Notes: generated by a model not told the origin, from the letters alone. A stretch of 64,000 bases of DNA from Thiofilum flexile DSM 14609 (GCF_000380185.1 NZ_KB904755.1:1-64000); one strand, 5' to 3'; counted from the first letter of the stretch, positions 30,133 to 37,900 are shown. Program-made: numbers and translations.

Positions 30133-31881
30133 ATGAAATCATTATCATTATGCGCCCTTATTTGTACCTTATTAGTGCCACTGGCCTATGCCAAACAAGC
30201 CAGTGATGCGGTTAATCCACAAATTGCTCACACCAATATCAGCAAACAACTCGTTAAAGCTAAAAACTTTATGGTCGCTAGTGCTAATCCGTATGCGACC
30301 CAAGCGGGTTTAGAGGTATTAAAAGCCGGTGGCTCTGCTGCCGATGCCGCTATTGCCGTGCAACTCACCCTAGGCTTAGTCGAACCCCAATCCTCTGGCT
30401 TAGGCGGCGGTGCGATCATGCTCTATTGGGATAATCAGAAAAAAAGCTTAACTGCCTTAGATGGACGCGAAACCGCTCCCCAAGCCGCCACTCCTGATAT
30501 GTTTTTAGATAAAGACGGTAAACCATTAGCCTTTATGGATGCGGTGGTCGGCGGTAAATCGGTCGGTACGCCCGGCACGGTAAAACTCCTAGAACACTTA
30601 CATAAGAATTACGGCAAACTCGCCTGGGCTGATTTATTTAAAACCCCCATCAAATTAGCGCAACAAGGCTTTGTAGTAAGTCCACATATGGCAGAGCAAA
30701 TCGCAAGCTCTGCGGAGTCCTTACAACGCTTTCCAGCCACTAAAGCGTATTTTTTTGATGATAAAGGCGAACCCTTAAAAGCAGGTTCCTTGCGCCCTAA
30801 TCCTGAGTATGCGGCTACCTTAAAATTCATTGCTCAACAAGGTGCTGCGGCTTTTTATGAAGGTCAAATTGCCCAAGATATTGTCAAAACCGTTACAGAA
30901 GCGCCCTCCAACCCCGGCCTTTTGAGCATGGCGGATTTAGCGAAATATGCGGTCAAAGAACGCGAGACTGTCTGCATGGAGTATCGTGCTTATGATGTGT
31001 GTGGCATGGGGCCTCCGACATCGGGGGGTGTCACCATTGGGCAGATTTTAGGTATTTTAAACCATTTTGATTTAGCTAAAACCGGCTATGACAGTGTGGA
31101 GAGCTGGCGTTTAATTGGGGATGCTACCCGCTTAGCTTTTGCAGACCGCAATCGTTATTTAGCGGATAGTGATTTTGTGGATGTGCCTGTGGAGGCATTA
31201 CTCAATCCTGATTATTTAGAAGAACGTTCACAAGCTTTATTAACTGGTGAACCGCTAAAATCCGTATTCCCCGGCGATCCCACCACGAATCCCGGCCTAA
31301 GCCAACGCGCCGATGATCGTGCCTTAGAGCTGCCCTCTACTAGCCATATCGTCATTGTTGATAAAGACGGTAATGTCCTATCCATGACTACCACGATTGA
31401 AAATGGTTTTGGCTCACGCCTGATGACGCATGGCTTTTTATTGAATAATGAGCTAACCGATTTCTCATTTGTCGCTGAGGAAAATGGCGTTCCGGTCGCT
31501 AATAAGATTGAGCCGAATAAGCGCCCACGCTCCTCTATGTCACCTACCATTGTCTTCCAAAATGAGAAGCCGGTCTTAACGATTGGCTCCCCCGGTGGCA
31601 GTAATATTATCGTCTATACCGCTAAGGCACTGATTGGCATTATCGACTGGGGCATGAATGTGCAACAGGCTGTGTCTATGCCGCATATGATCAATCGCAC
31701 GGGGGATTATTATTTAGAGAAAGATACCCCTGCCGAGGATTATAAAGCTAAATTTGAAGCTATGGGTTATACCGTTAAGGTGGATAATCTCAACTCTGGC
31801 TTACAAGCAATAGCTATTACTCCTGATGGTTTAGAAGGAGGAGCCGACCCACGACGCGATGGCGTGGCGATGGGAGAATAA
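30133..31881 (+). CDS. ggt: Gamma-glutamyltranspeptidase
   Basis: GGT hydrolyses or transfers the gamma-glutamyl group of glutathione in the periplasm. ATG 30133 (MKSLSLCALICTLLVP) gives a proper Sec signal peptide ending AYA and has AAGGA upstream; the frame is open 36 codons further but that part is not family-like. The 582-residue precursor contains SGLGGGAIMLYWD, PPTSGGVTIGQIL and the autoprocessing site LPSTSHIVIVD. There the second Thr becomes the N-terminal nucleophile of the small subunit. SPGGSNIIVYTAKALIGIIDW is the conserved late motif. A single gene with no evident operon partners. Confidence 0.95.
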   Translation: MKSLSLCALICTLLVPLAYAKQASDAVNPQIAHTNISKQLVKAKNFMVASANPYATQAGLEVLKAGGSAADAAIAVQLTLGLVEPQSSGLGGGAIMLYWDNQKKSLTALDGRETAPQAATPDMFLDKDGKPLAFMDAVVGGKSVGTPGTVKLLEHLHKNYGKLAWADLFKTPIKLAQQGFVVSPHMAEQIASSAESLQRFPATKAYFFDDKGEPLKAGSLRPNPEYAATLKFIAQQGAAAFYEGQIAQDIVKTVTEAPSNPGLLSMADLAKYAVKERETVCMEYRAYDVCGMGPPTSGGVTIGQILGILNHFDLAKTGYDSVESWRLIGDATRLAFADRNRYLADSDFVDVPVEALLNPDYLEERSQALLTGEPLKSVFPGDPTTNPGLSQRADDRALELPSTSHIVIVDKDGNVLSMTTTIENGFGSRLMTHGFLLNNELTDFSFVAEENGVPVANKIEPNKRPRSSMSPTIVFQNEKPVLTIGSPGGSNIIVYTAKALIGIIDWGMNVQQAVSMPHMINRTGDYYLEKDTPAEDYKAKFEAMGYTVKVDNLNSGLQAIAITPDGLEGGADPRRDGVAMGE

Positions 31882-31902
31882 GCCATTTAAGGCAAAATCA
31901 AC

Positions 31903-32262
31903 TCAAGAGAGCGAGCGCTGAGGTATCATAGCGCTCGCATTTTGTTTGGCTACTATATACGTCACAAAACGCCCCACAAAAAACGCTATCAATATTGGAA
32001 TCATTAATTGATGCAGCACCCATTCATCGGCTTGGGTGAGTAGCATAGTGGGGACTTCAGCGCGAATAATTAAGGCATATAAGATCAATAGCCAAATCCC
32101 CAATATGTCTAATAACACGGCGGTAATAATCGCCCAAACGGCAAATTTTGCATTCAGCAATAGCCCCAATGTTAAAACCAAAGATGTCACTAGCATACTG
32201 ATCACCGCTATCATCTTATGCCCGGTATACCAGTAATACCAATAGCTTCTGAATCGATACAT
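31903..32262 (-). CDS. Hypothetical membrane protein
   Basis: I do not recognise this 119-residue protein. It has three predicted membrane segments (about residues 17-37, 42-67 and 84-105) and an aromatic-rich N-terminus (MYRFRSYWYYWYTGHK). The gene converges with ggt and ends 22 bp from it, and it lies just outside the tRNA-Gly gene and the integrated elements. It looks like part of the ancestral chromosome rather than cargo. Confidence 0.5.
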   Translation of the reverse strand: MYRFRSYWYYWYTGHKMIAVISMLVTSLVLTLGLLLNAKFAVWAIITAVLLDILGIWLLILYALIIRAEVPTMLLTQADEWVLHQLMIPILIAFFVGRFVTYIVAKQNASAMIPQRSLS

Positions 32263-32395
32263 ATGCCTACCTACTATAGATTATTATCTAATCAGTATAC
32301 GAGGTTTCGCTAGCGCATGATGGATTAGCCTTGGCTTTGTGTAGAAAAGAGCATTGCCATTTGCAGGCTGAATATCTACAATAATGACCTCTCAA

Positions 32396-32469
32396 GCGGG
32401 TGTAGTTCAATGGTAGAACGGCAGCTTCCCAAGCTTCATACGAGGGTTCGATTCCCTTCACCCGCTCCA
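32396..32469 (+). tRNA. tRNA-Gly (anticodon CCC)
   Basis: The 74-base gene folds into a complete cloverleaf: acceptor GCGGGTG paired with CACCCGC, D-stem GTTC/GAAC, anticodon loop TTCCCAA, and T-arm GAGGG-TTCGATT-CCCTT, with encoded CCA. It closely resembles E. coli glyU. One oddity is a C-U mismatch in the anticodon stem (GCAGC against GCTTC). Its 3' end is the integration site of the adjacent element. Confidence 0.96.
32451..32469 (+). other. attL-type site within tRNA-Gly
   Basis: The core ATTCCCTTCACC followed by CGCTCCA is the 3' end of the tRNA gene. Degenerate copies occur at 44414, 57254 and 57962, marking successive element junctions. Confidence 0.7.
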
Positions 32470-32583
32470 GTCTCACGTCCATAGTAGTCTCTATTCGTCC
32501 ATAATTCCCTTAAAAAACCTTGCTGCAAAGTGCTTTTTGCGTCCGCTAGCGTCTGCCTATGTCCGCAAGAATCTAGCCTTTTG

Positions 32584-32656
32584 GTGTGTAAAATCGTGTG
32601 TAATTTTCCACGTAAATGTGTAAAGCTGCTTTTATTGTGTGTAAGCTTGTGTGTAA
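32584..32656 (+). promoter_or_regulatory. Integrase arm-site cluster of element 1 (GTGTGTAA)
   Basis: GTGTGTAA occurs at 32584, 32596, 32637 and 32649, with ATGTGTAA at 32616; an inverted copy lies at 32703 in the start of the integrase gene. The same word recurs near the element's right end (44338 exact, 44350 GTGTGTAT). Confidence 0.65.
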
Positions 32657-32695
32657 TATACTCTAGTCTCCCTAGTAATGAATGGAGTATGATTC

Positions 32696-33883
32696 TTGAC
32701 GCTTACACACACCCAACTTGAAGCCGCCAAGCCTCAAGATAAACCTTACCGCTTAAGTGATGGTGCAGGCTTGCAGCTAGAAATTAGAACCAGTGGGGCT
32801 AAGGTCTGGCTCTATCGCTACCGACAACCCCACACGCAAAAGCAAACCATCCTCACCCTAGGCGAATATCCTTCTATTACGATTCGGCAAGCACGATTAT
32901 TGATTGAGGAAGCGCGAGCATTGCTTAAGCAAGGGATTGATCCTAATACCCATAAGCAAGCCCAAAAACAGCTAAGCCGTGGTCTAACCTTTAAAGACTT
33001 GGCCTTAGAGTTTTATGCTCAGCGGCAAGGTGCTTGGTCGGCTGCCAATGCTGAGCAGGTCATGAAGTGCTTTGAGGTGGATATTTTCCCCCACATTGGG
33101 CACAGAGTGGCTAGTGAACTCACAACCTTAGAACTATTGCAGGTGGTGCGTACCGTCGAGGCGCGGGGGAGTCTGGATAAGGCCGCCAAGGTCAGACAGC
33201 GTATTAATGCAGTGTATGTGTATGGTTTTGATTCGGGACAACTCACCCATAATCCCACACCGAGCAGTGGAGCCTTACAGCTTAAACCCAAAGGACAACA
33301 TTTTAATGCGCTTACTGTGCAAGAACTGCCGCAATTTCTCACTGAGTTAAGCGCGTATCGTTCGGAGGTGTTAAGACGGGCGATACAGTTCACCATGCTA
33401 ACCCTTGCACGGTCTGGTTCGATTCGCTTAGCGCAATGGGTAGAGATTGATTGGGTCAATGCCTGCTGGCATATTCCCGCTGATCATATGAAGCTAGGGC
33501 GAGCGCATAGCATCCCGTTATCAACCCAAGCCTTGCAATTACTTCACGACCTGAAACCCTTCACGGGTAACTCAAACCTTATTTTCTACACCCACCGTAT
33601 CCATAAGCCCATGAGTGAGAATGCGATGTTAGCCGCTCTCAGGCATATGGGATGGGGTGGTAAAATCACTATGCACGGGATGCGAGCCTTAGGCTCTAGT
33701 GTGTTACATGAGGCCGGTTTTAATCCTAAAGCCATTGAGATGCAGCTTGCCCATGTGGAGCGTAATAAGATTGCTGGCTCTTATAATTATATGGCGACCT
33801 ATTGGGAGGAGCGGATTACCCTGATGCAGTGGTGGGCTGATTTTCTAGACAGTGCTAATGCTAAGCCGACTAAAACCCCGTAG
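32696..33883 (+). CDS. int: P4-type tyrosine integrase of element 1
   Basis: The 395-residue protein has the N-terminal DUF4102 arm-binding domain (PYRLSDGAGLQLEIRTSGAK, TLGEYPSITIRQAR), a SAM-like core-binding domain (about 95-185) and a catalytic domain. That domain has LARSGSIRLAQW, HGMRALGSS, the LAHVERNK His and a Tyr in SYNYMATY. The frame begins with TTG at 32696, eight bases after GGAG; no in-frame ATG gives the full arm domain. It lies directly after the tRNA-Gly att site and the arm-site repeats. Its last twelve codons and downstream DNA are identical to those of the second integrase gene, indicating recombination between the two elements. Confidence 0.92.
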   Translation: MTLTHTQLEAAKPQDKPYRLSDGAGLQLEIRTSGAKVWLYRYRQPHTQKQTILTLGEYPSITIRQARLLIEEARALLKQGIDPNTHKQAQKQLSRGLTFKDLALEFYAQRQGAWSAANAEQVMKCFEVDIFPHIGHRVASELTTLELLQVVRTVEARGSLDKAAKVRQRINAVYVYGFDSGQLTHNPTPSSGALQLKPKGQHFNALTVQELPQFLTELSAYRSEVLRRAIQFTMLTLARSGSIRLAQWVEIDWVNACWHIPADHMKLGRAHSIPLSTQALQLLHDLKPFTGNSNLIFYTHRIHKPMSENAMLAALRHMGWGGKITMHGMRALGSSVLHEAGFNPKAIEMQLAHVERNKIAGSYNYMATYWEERITLMQWWADFLDSANAKPTKTP

Positions 33884-33943
33884 ACTAGCCGCTGATACAA
33901 CACGCTAACTAGCGAAAACCTTGCAACCGATGCGAGTACCTAC

Positions 33944-34531
33944 ATGACAGACCAACCCAAGAAAACGCTAAAGATTATTAGGAAAGTGGTTCCTACCCCT
34001 ACCACACCAATAGAACCTGCCGAACCCGACCAGTTAGCACCGGAGCAGCCGATTCAGCGCACGGGTAAGCGGGTATTGACTAAGGACAAGCTGCAAGAGG
34101 TCAAACCCGAAAAGGGAACCGACTTTTATCGAGCGAGGAAGCTACCCAAACCCAAGCCAACGGATAAAGACGCTAAGTCAGTGGCTAAGCCTGCTAGACC
34201 TAAGCCACCGAAAAAGAAGGTTAAGCCACCGAGTGACATACGCGCCAAAGAGTTAGACGCTAGTCTCAATGGATTTGCAATGTGGCGTGAACGTAAACCG
34301 CTGGCCTTGAACTTTGAGCGGCAAGTGTTTCAGCATGTGGGTAAGCATCATTTGAGTGCTTCAAAGCGGGTGGTGATGAAGCTCTTAGAGTGGCACACCG
34401 CTAACCGTTTTTATCTGCAAGCGGTCAGTGAAGGTGGTAAGCGCTTTAATTTGGATGGTAGCGAGGCCGACACGATCCAAGACTATGAGATCAGCCACGC
34501 ACTGAATAAGTTGGCTAAACGTAAAAAATAA
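33944..34531 (+). CDS. ProQ/FinO-domain RNA-binding protein, copy 1
   Basis: The 195-residue protein has a basic, Pro/Lys-rich N-terminal half (for example PARPKPPKKKVKPPSD). A ProQ/FinO domain follows at about residues 100-190: LNGFAMWRERKPLALNFERQ, LLEWHTANRFYLQAVSEGG and RFNLDG followed by ISHALNKLAKR. Members are RNA chaperones, and FinO relatives on plasmids control transfer through small RNAs. It follows the integrase by 60 bp in both elements and is nearly identical to the copy at 45950-46537. A role in post-transcriptional control of the element, or of a helper phage, is a reasonable inference. Confidence 0.78.
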   Translation: MTDQPKKTLKIIRKVVPTPTTPIEPAEPDQLAPEQPIQRTGKRVLTKDKLQEVKPEKGTDFYRARKLPKPKPTDKDAKSVAKPARPKPPKKKVKPPSDIRAKELDASLNGFAMWRERKPLALNFERQVFQHVGKHHLSASKRVVMKLLEWHTANRFYLQAVSEGGKRFNLDGSEADTIQDYEISHALNKLAKRKK

Positions 34532-34613
34532 GCGTGATTTAATAGAGATCAACTAGGCCATTAGCCCTAACATCGCTGAGCAGTGATTTAATAGGAGGTG
34601 GCTGTACACTTTT

Positions 34614-34697
34614 GCACTATTTTGCACAAAATAGTGCATTAGAAAGGGCGCTAAGGCTTGATGCAGTGGGGTTTGGTGCAGTGAATTTAGTGCAGTG
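34614..34697. promoter_or_regulatory. Palindrome plus three TGCAGTG iterons (control region)
   Basis: A palindrome with 11-base arms GCACTATTTTG / CAAAATAGTGC around CA (34614-34637) is followed by TGCAGTG at 34662, 34677 and 34691, spaced 14-15 bp. This lies in the 440-bp gap between proQ and the capsid gene, which holds no gene. It could be an operator, an origin or both. Confidence 0.5.
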
Positions 34698-34710
34698 TAT
34701 TTAGACTCTT

Positions 34711-34724
34711 CCCCCCCGCCCCGC
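34711..34724 (-). other. Candidate cos-like G-rich tract
   Basis: On the minus strand this reads GCGGGGCGGGGGGG followed by AAGAG, resembling as I remember it the G-rich left part of the P2/P4 cos site (GCGAGGCGGGG then AAAG). It sits upstream of the capsid-gpM-gpO genes. The match is short and low in complexity, so it is only a candidate packaging site. Confidence 0.25.
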
Positions 34725-34932
34725 ATAGGTGAGGGAAAAAACCAAAGAGGTTAAAAAATAGGATTGAACAGATAATGAGGCAATGGCATGCAATTATGCA
34801 CACTTTACTATAAAAGTCAATAGGATAGGTGCTAATTTACCTAGCCGAAAACACACTTTTGCTTTTGATTATTTGCTTGCTATTTGGTTTAATAGAGGTA
34901 ATAAAGTTAACTCATAAAGTTTTTTAACTAGT

Positions 34933-34945
34933 GTCGTGATGACAC
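34933..34945 (+). promoter_or_regulatory. Shared leader motif TGTCGTGATGACA, copy 1
   Basis: A 13-base imperfect palindrome sits 25 bases before the capsid ATG. An exact copy precedes the gene at 37667. It could be an activator or repressor site, or an RNA hairpin near the ribosome binding site (here GAAGGAAA). Confidence 0.5.
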
Positions 34946-34970
34946 GCTGATCCCTGAGAAGGAAATTGCT

Positions 34971-36014
34971 ATGCAAGAACTTGCACGTACCAAGTTTCAC
35001 AATCTTATTAATCGCATTTATCAACCTTTAGGCTTGCCTGTTGGTAGTCAATACACCCTCGCAGTCCCCCGTCAACAAGCCTTCATTAATAGCCAGATTC
35101 AAGAAGACGCTTTTCTCAAGTTGGTCAATCATCCTCTAGTCACCGCACAAACTGGCGACCGCTTAAGTATGGGCGATGGTAAACCCGTAGGCAGCACTAC
35201 AGACACTGAACAAGACGACAGAAAGCCGCGTGGTGTGGTAGTTGAAGGGGTTGAGTACTTCTGTAATCAAGTCAATTTTGACACCTTTATTAAATACAGC
35301 CAGCTTGACGCATGGGCGCATGTACCAAACTTTGATGATACCTACGCTAACTACGTGCTACAAAACATCGCCAAAAGCATGACCATGATTGCTTTTAACG
35401 GTACACACTACGCCAAGACCTCCAACCTAGCACAATATCCTCTCTTACAAGATTGTGGCTTGGGCTGGTATGCCTTTACTAAGAAATGGAAACCAAGCCA
35501 GATTCTAGGCTTAGACCCTGAAACAGGTGATAGCACCGCCAACCAGTACCAACTAGGTGCAGGGGGTGATTATGAAACCCTTGACGCGCTAGTCTTTGAC
35601 TTGGTGAGTAGTCGCTTTGATGCGTGGCACGCTCAAGCCTCTGATCTGGTGGTTTTGGTCGGGCGTGAATTATGGGTTCAGCACGGCTTTGGGTTAATGA
35701 ATGCCCTGAATAATGCCCCGACTGAAATCAATGCCCTGAAAACATGGCTCTCAGATAAGACGATAGCAGGCTACCCCGCCCTGATGCCGCCTTATATGCC
35801 CGCGCGTGGGTTAATGGTGACAAGCCTTGATAACTTATCTATTTATCATCAAGCCGGAAGCCTCCGACACACGATGGTAGATCATGCTAAACGTGACCGA
35901 GTGGAAGATTACTTCAGCGAGAACCTCGCCTTTATTATCGAAGACTTTGGCAAGTTTGCCGCTGTCCGCCCTGATGCGTTACTACTCAAAACCAAAACCG
36001 GAGACTGGATGTAA
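34971..36014 (+). CDS. P2-family major capsid protein (gpN-like)
   Basis: The 347-residue protein aligns in order with P2 gpN: MQELARTKFHNLINRIYQPL at the start, a SMGDGKPVGSTTDTEQDDRK segment, CNQVNFDTFIKYSQLDAWA, PLLQDCGLGW, GAGGDYETLDALVFDL, LVVLVGRELW, MVTSLDNLSIYHQAGS and DRVEDYFSENLAFIIEDFG. It has the HK97-type capsid fold by family. The usual P2 order is Q-P-O-N-M-L; here capsid comes first, followed by gpM and gpO, with no portal or large terminase gene. Its stop overlaps the next start (TAATG). Confidence 0.9.
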   Translation: MQELARTKFHNLINRIYQPLGLPVGSQYTLAVPRQQAFINSQIQEDAFLKLVNHPLVTAQTGDRLSMGDGKPVGSTTDTEQDDRKPRGVVVEGVEYFCNQVNFDTFIKYSQLDAWAHVPNFDDTYANYVLQNIAKSMTMIAFNGTHYAKTSNLAQYPLLQDCGLGWYAFTKKWKPSQILGLDPETGDSTANQYQLGAGGDYETLDALVFDLVSSRFDAWHAQASDLVVLVGRELWVQHGFGLMNALNNAPTEINALKTWLSDKTIAGYPALMPPYMPARGLMVTSLDNLSIYHQAGSLRHTMVDHAKRDRVEDYFSENLAFIIEDFGKFAAVRPDALLLKTKTGDWM

Positions 36015-36883
36015 TGTTGTCGCCAGCGTCCTTAGTGGCTGAAAAGCCCACTTTGCCTAAAAAAAACCTAGTGAAACCACAACTGCACCGCGCTTTTGTC
36101 CTCAAGCTCAATAGTGACTTAGCCCGTTTGCGCTCAGTACGTTCAATGGAAACTAAGAATGTACTCAAGCAAGACCTGCTTAGTGAATACCAAGACTACT
36201 TGGCTCCTTTGCTCAGTCGGCAAGTAGAGCCTCATGGTCATGATGAGGTCGTGGTGTGGTGTGCGTTATGGTCGATTGATGTAGGCAATTTTAAGCAAGG
36301 TATGGCGCTGGCTCTCTTAGCAATGGAAACGGGAATGCGTGCTCCCGACGGGTTTAAGCGTAGCTTGTCCGAGGTATTGACGGAAAATCTAGTGCATTAC
36401 TGTTTAGATAATAAACCTATTCACTACCTAGACGACCTTGAGACGTTACGCCTTAAGGTAGAGCAAGAGGATATGCAAGACTCTGTTAAAAGTAAGCTCT
36501 TCAAAGCCTTGGGTATTGCTTACTTTGAGCTAGATTCAGTCAAAGCCACGCAATACCTAGAGCGCTCTTTACACTTAAACCCTACAGGTGGAGCAAAAGT
36601 CCACCTCAATGCACTGACCAAGTACCACGCTAGCAAACAAGCGCAAGCCGTACCCAAGGCCAAGGCTAAAGCACAACGTACCAAACAGGCACTGATAGAG
36701 CGTAACTACACGCTCCCGACTAATAAGGCCGCCAAGCTAGTGGGGGTATCGGTACCGACTTTCTTACGTTGGGCAAAAGTTTATGACCTACCTGCCATGC
36801 GGGTGACGTGTGGCACGGGCTTAGGTTTTCGCTTTGACCCGCAAGACGTGGAAAACCTCAAACAAACTCTGATTGTGAGATAA
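36014..36883 (+). CDS. P2 gpM-like terminase small subunit with added HTH domain
   Basis: Residues about 20-215 follow P2 gpM (terminase endonuclease subunit): VLKQDLLSEYQDYLAPLLSR, VVVWCALWSIDVGNFKQGMA, LALLAMETGMRAPDGFKRS, ALGIAYFELDSVKATQYLER and a lysine-rich hinge. Unlike P2 gpM, it continues into a MerR/excisionase-like helix-turn-helix (about 230-289: NKAAKLVGVSVPTFLRWAKV, ending FRFDPQDVENLKQTL). The added DNA-binding module may give the small terminase its own packaging-site specificity; that is inference. Its ATG overlaps the capsid stop by one base and it precedes gpO by four bases. Confidence 0.8.
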   Translation: MLSPASLVAEKPTLPKKNLVKPQLHRAFVLKLNSDLARLRSVRSMETKNVLKQDLLSEYQDYLAPLLSRQVEPHGHDEVVVWCALWSIDVGNFKQGMALALLAMETGMRAPDGFKRSLSEVLTENLVHYCLDNKPIHYLDDLETLRLKVEQEDMQDSVKSKLFKALGIAYFELDSVKATQYLERSLHLNPTGGAKVHLNALTKYHASKQAQAVPKAKAKAQRTKQALIERNYTLPTNKAAKLVGVSVPTFLRWAKVYDLPAMRVTCGTGLGFRFDPQDVENLKQTLIVR

Positions 36884-36887
36884 TCTG

Positions 36888-37601
36888 ATGAAACTAAGAA
36901 CACCTTTTATAACCGCCTGTGTAGCAGGCAAAACCGCTGACGGGCGTGAAATTACCGAGCAGCAAATTGATGAAATGGGCAGTTATAACCCTACCGTATA
37001 CAGTGCCAAAATATGGCTAGAACACCTAAGAGGTACTATGCCGGATGGTGTATTTAAAAGCTTAGGTGAAGTGGTTGCCGTTAAAGTCGTCACCTTGGGC
37101 AGCGAGGCCGGTATTCTAGCGGGCAAGAAGGCGCTCAAGGTACAACTAGAGCCGCATCCTGATCTAGTCAATATGGTACGCAATGGGCAAAAGCTACACC
37201 TCTCGATTGAAATGGTGGAGCGTTTAGCATCCACGGGCAAAGCTTATCTAGTGGGAATAGGTGTGACCGATAGCCCCGCCTCATTAGGTACAGAAATAAT
37301 GCAATTCAATACCTCGGCACGTAAAGAATCACTCTTTAGTACACCGATCACCAGCGAAACCGTGGAGTTTGAAGTAGAACATGCCACCAGTGGCACCTAT
37401 GGGCAATCTATTGTCATGCTCATGAGCGCGGTTGATCAATTAGAGCGTGAAAACGCGACACTCAAGCAGCAAGTGCAGGAGAAGGATAAAAGAATCGCTG
37501 ATCTAGAGGATCAGGTTCCAGCGCCTCCTGGGTATTTCACTCGTAAACCGTCACCTACTACACCGAAACAAGAGACAAATACGGTAAAAAACTGGTTTTA
37601 A
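36888..37601 (+). CDS. P2 gpO-like capsid scaffold/protease
   Basis: P2 gpO is an internal scaffold with an N-terminal serine protease that matures the capsid. The 237-residue protein matches it: GKTADGREITEQQIDEM (containing the likely catalytic Asp), AKIWLEHLRGTMPDGVFKSL (with the His), LHLSIEMV (with the Ser), YLVGIGVTDSPASLGTEIMQ, and a C-terminal coiled coil (about 175-212, VDQLERENATLKQQVQEKDK). It is shorter than P2 gpO (284), mainly in the scaffold region, which might affect capsid size. It is the last gene of the capsid-gpM-gpO unit. Confidence 0.87.
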   Translation: MKLRTPFITACVAGKTADGREITEQQIDEMGSYNPTVYSAKIWLEHLRGTMPDGVFKSLGEVVAVKVVTLGSEAGILAGKKALKVQLEPHPDLVNMVRNGQKLHLSIEMVERLASTGKAYLVGIGVTDSPASLGTEIMQFNTSARKESLFSTPITSETVEFEVEHATSGTYGQSIVMLMSAVDQLERENATLKQQVQEKDKRIADLEDQVPAPPGYFTRKPSPTTPKQETNTVKNWF

Positions 37602-37636
37602 CACTCGACTAAGATCGTTTATAAATTTAATAACAT

Positions 37637-37649
37637 TGTCGTGATGACA
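37637..37649 (+). promoter_or_regulatory. Shared leader motif TGTCGTGATGACA, copy 2
   Basis: An exact copy of the motif at 34933, here 17 bases before the ATG of the 74-aa gene and followed by TAAGGAA as ribosome binding site. Confidence 0.5.
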
Positions 37650-37666
37650 ATAAGGAACTCCCCAAG

Positions 37667-37891
37667 ATGGATACTCAAAACCGACCCAAAAGCCAATTCA
37701 AGGCCTTTCGTAACAAGGTACACTCTATTCAATCTATAACCGGATTAGACAATAATCACGCGGTTTATTTGGTGTCATTACTCTCAGAATTAAATCAAGC
37801 ATTGCCCTTGGCAGAATTAAATGACTATCCCTTAGCGGAAAAATTAAAAGAACTTTATAAAGTCTTGGAGTTGGGCTTAGCGCCTCAATAG
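37667..37891 (+). CDS. Small soluble protein of element 1, unknown
   Basis: I do not recognise this 74-residue protein. It starts with a basic stretch (RPKSQFKAFRNKVHSIQS) and continues with amphipathic helices (NHAVYLVSLLSELNQALP, AEKLKELYKVLELGL). It has its own leader sharing the TGTCGTGATGACA motif with the capsid gene and is followed by a strong terminator, so it is a separate transcription unit under the same control as the capsid genes. A small regulator or assembly factor is possible. Confidence 0.65.
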   Translation: MDTQNRPKSQFKAFRNKVHSIQSITGLDNNHAVYLVSLLSELNQALPLAELNDYPLAEKLKELYKVLELGLAPQ

Positions 37892-37900
37892 CGCGAGCAA

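Noticed and set aside
32530-32721. ORF overlapping the integrase start
   Set aside because: No family, poor start, and it overlaps the arm-site repeats; the integrase frame starting at TTG 32696 explains the region better.
34971-37601. A complete P2-like prophage
   Set aside because: No portal, large terminase, connector, baseplate, tail, lysis or repressor genes lie between the att-like ends; only capsid, gpM and gpO homologues are present.
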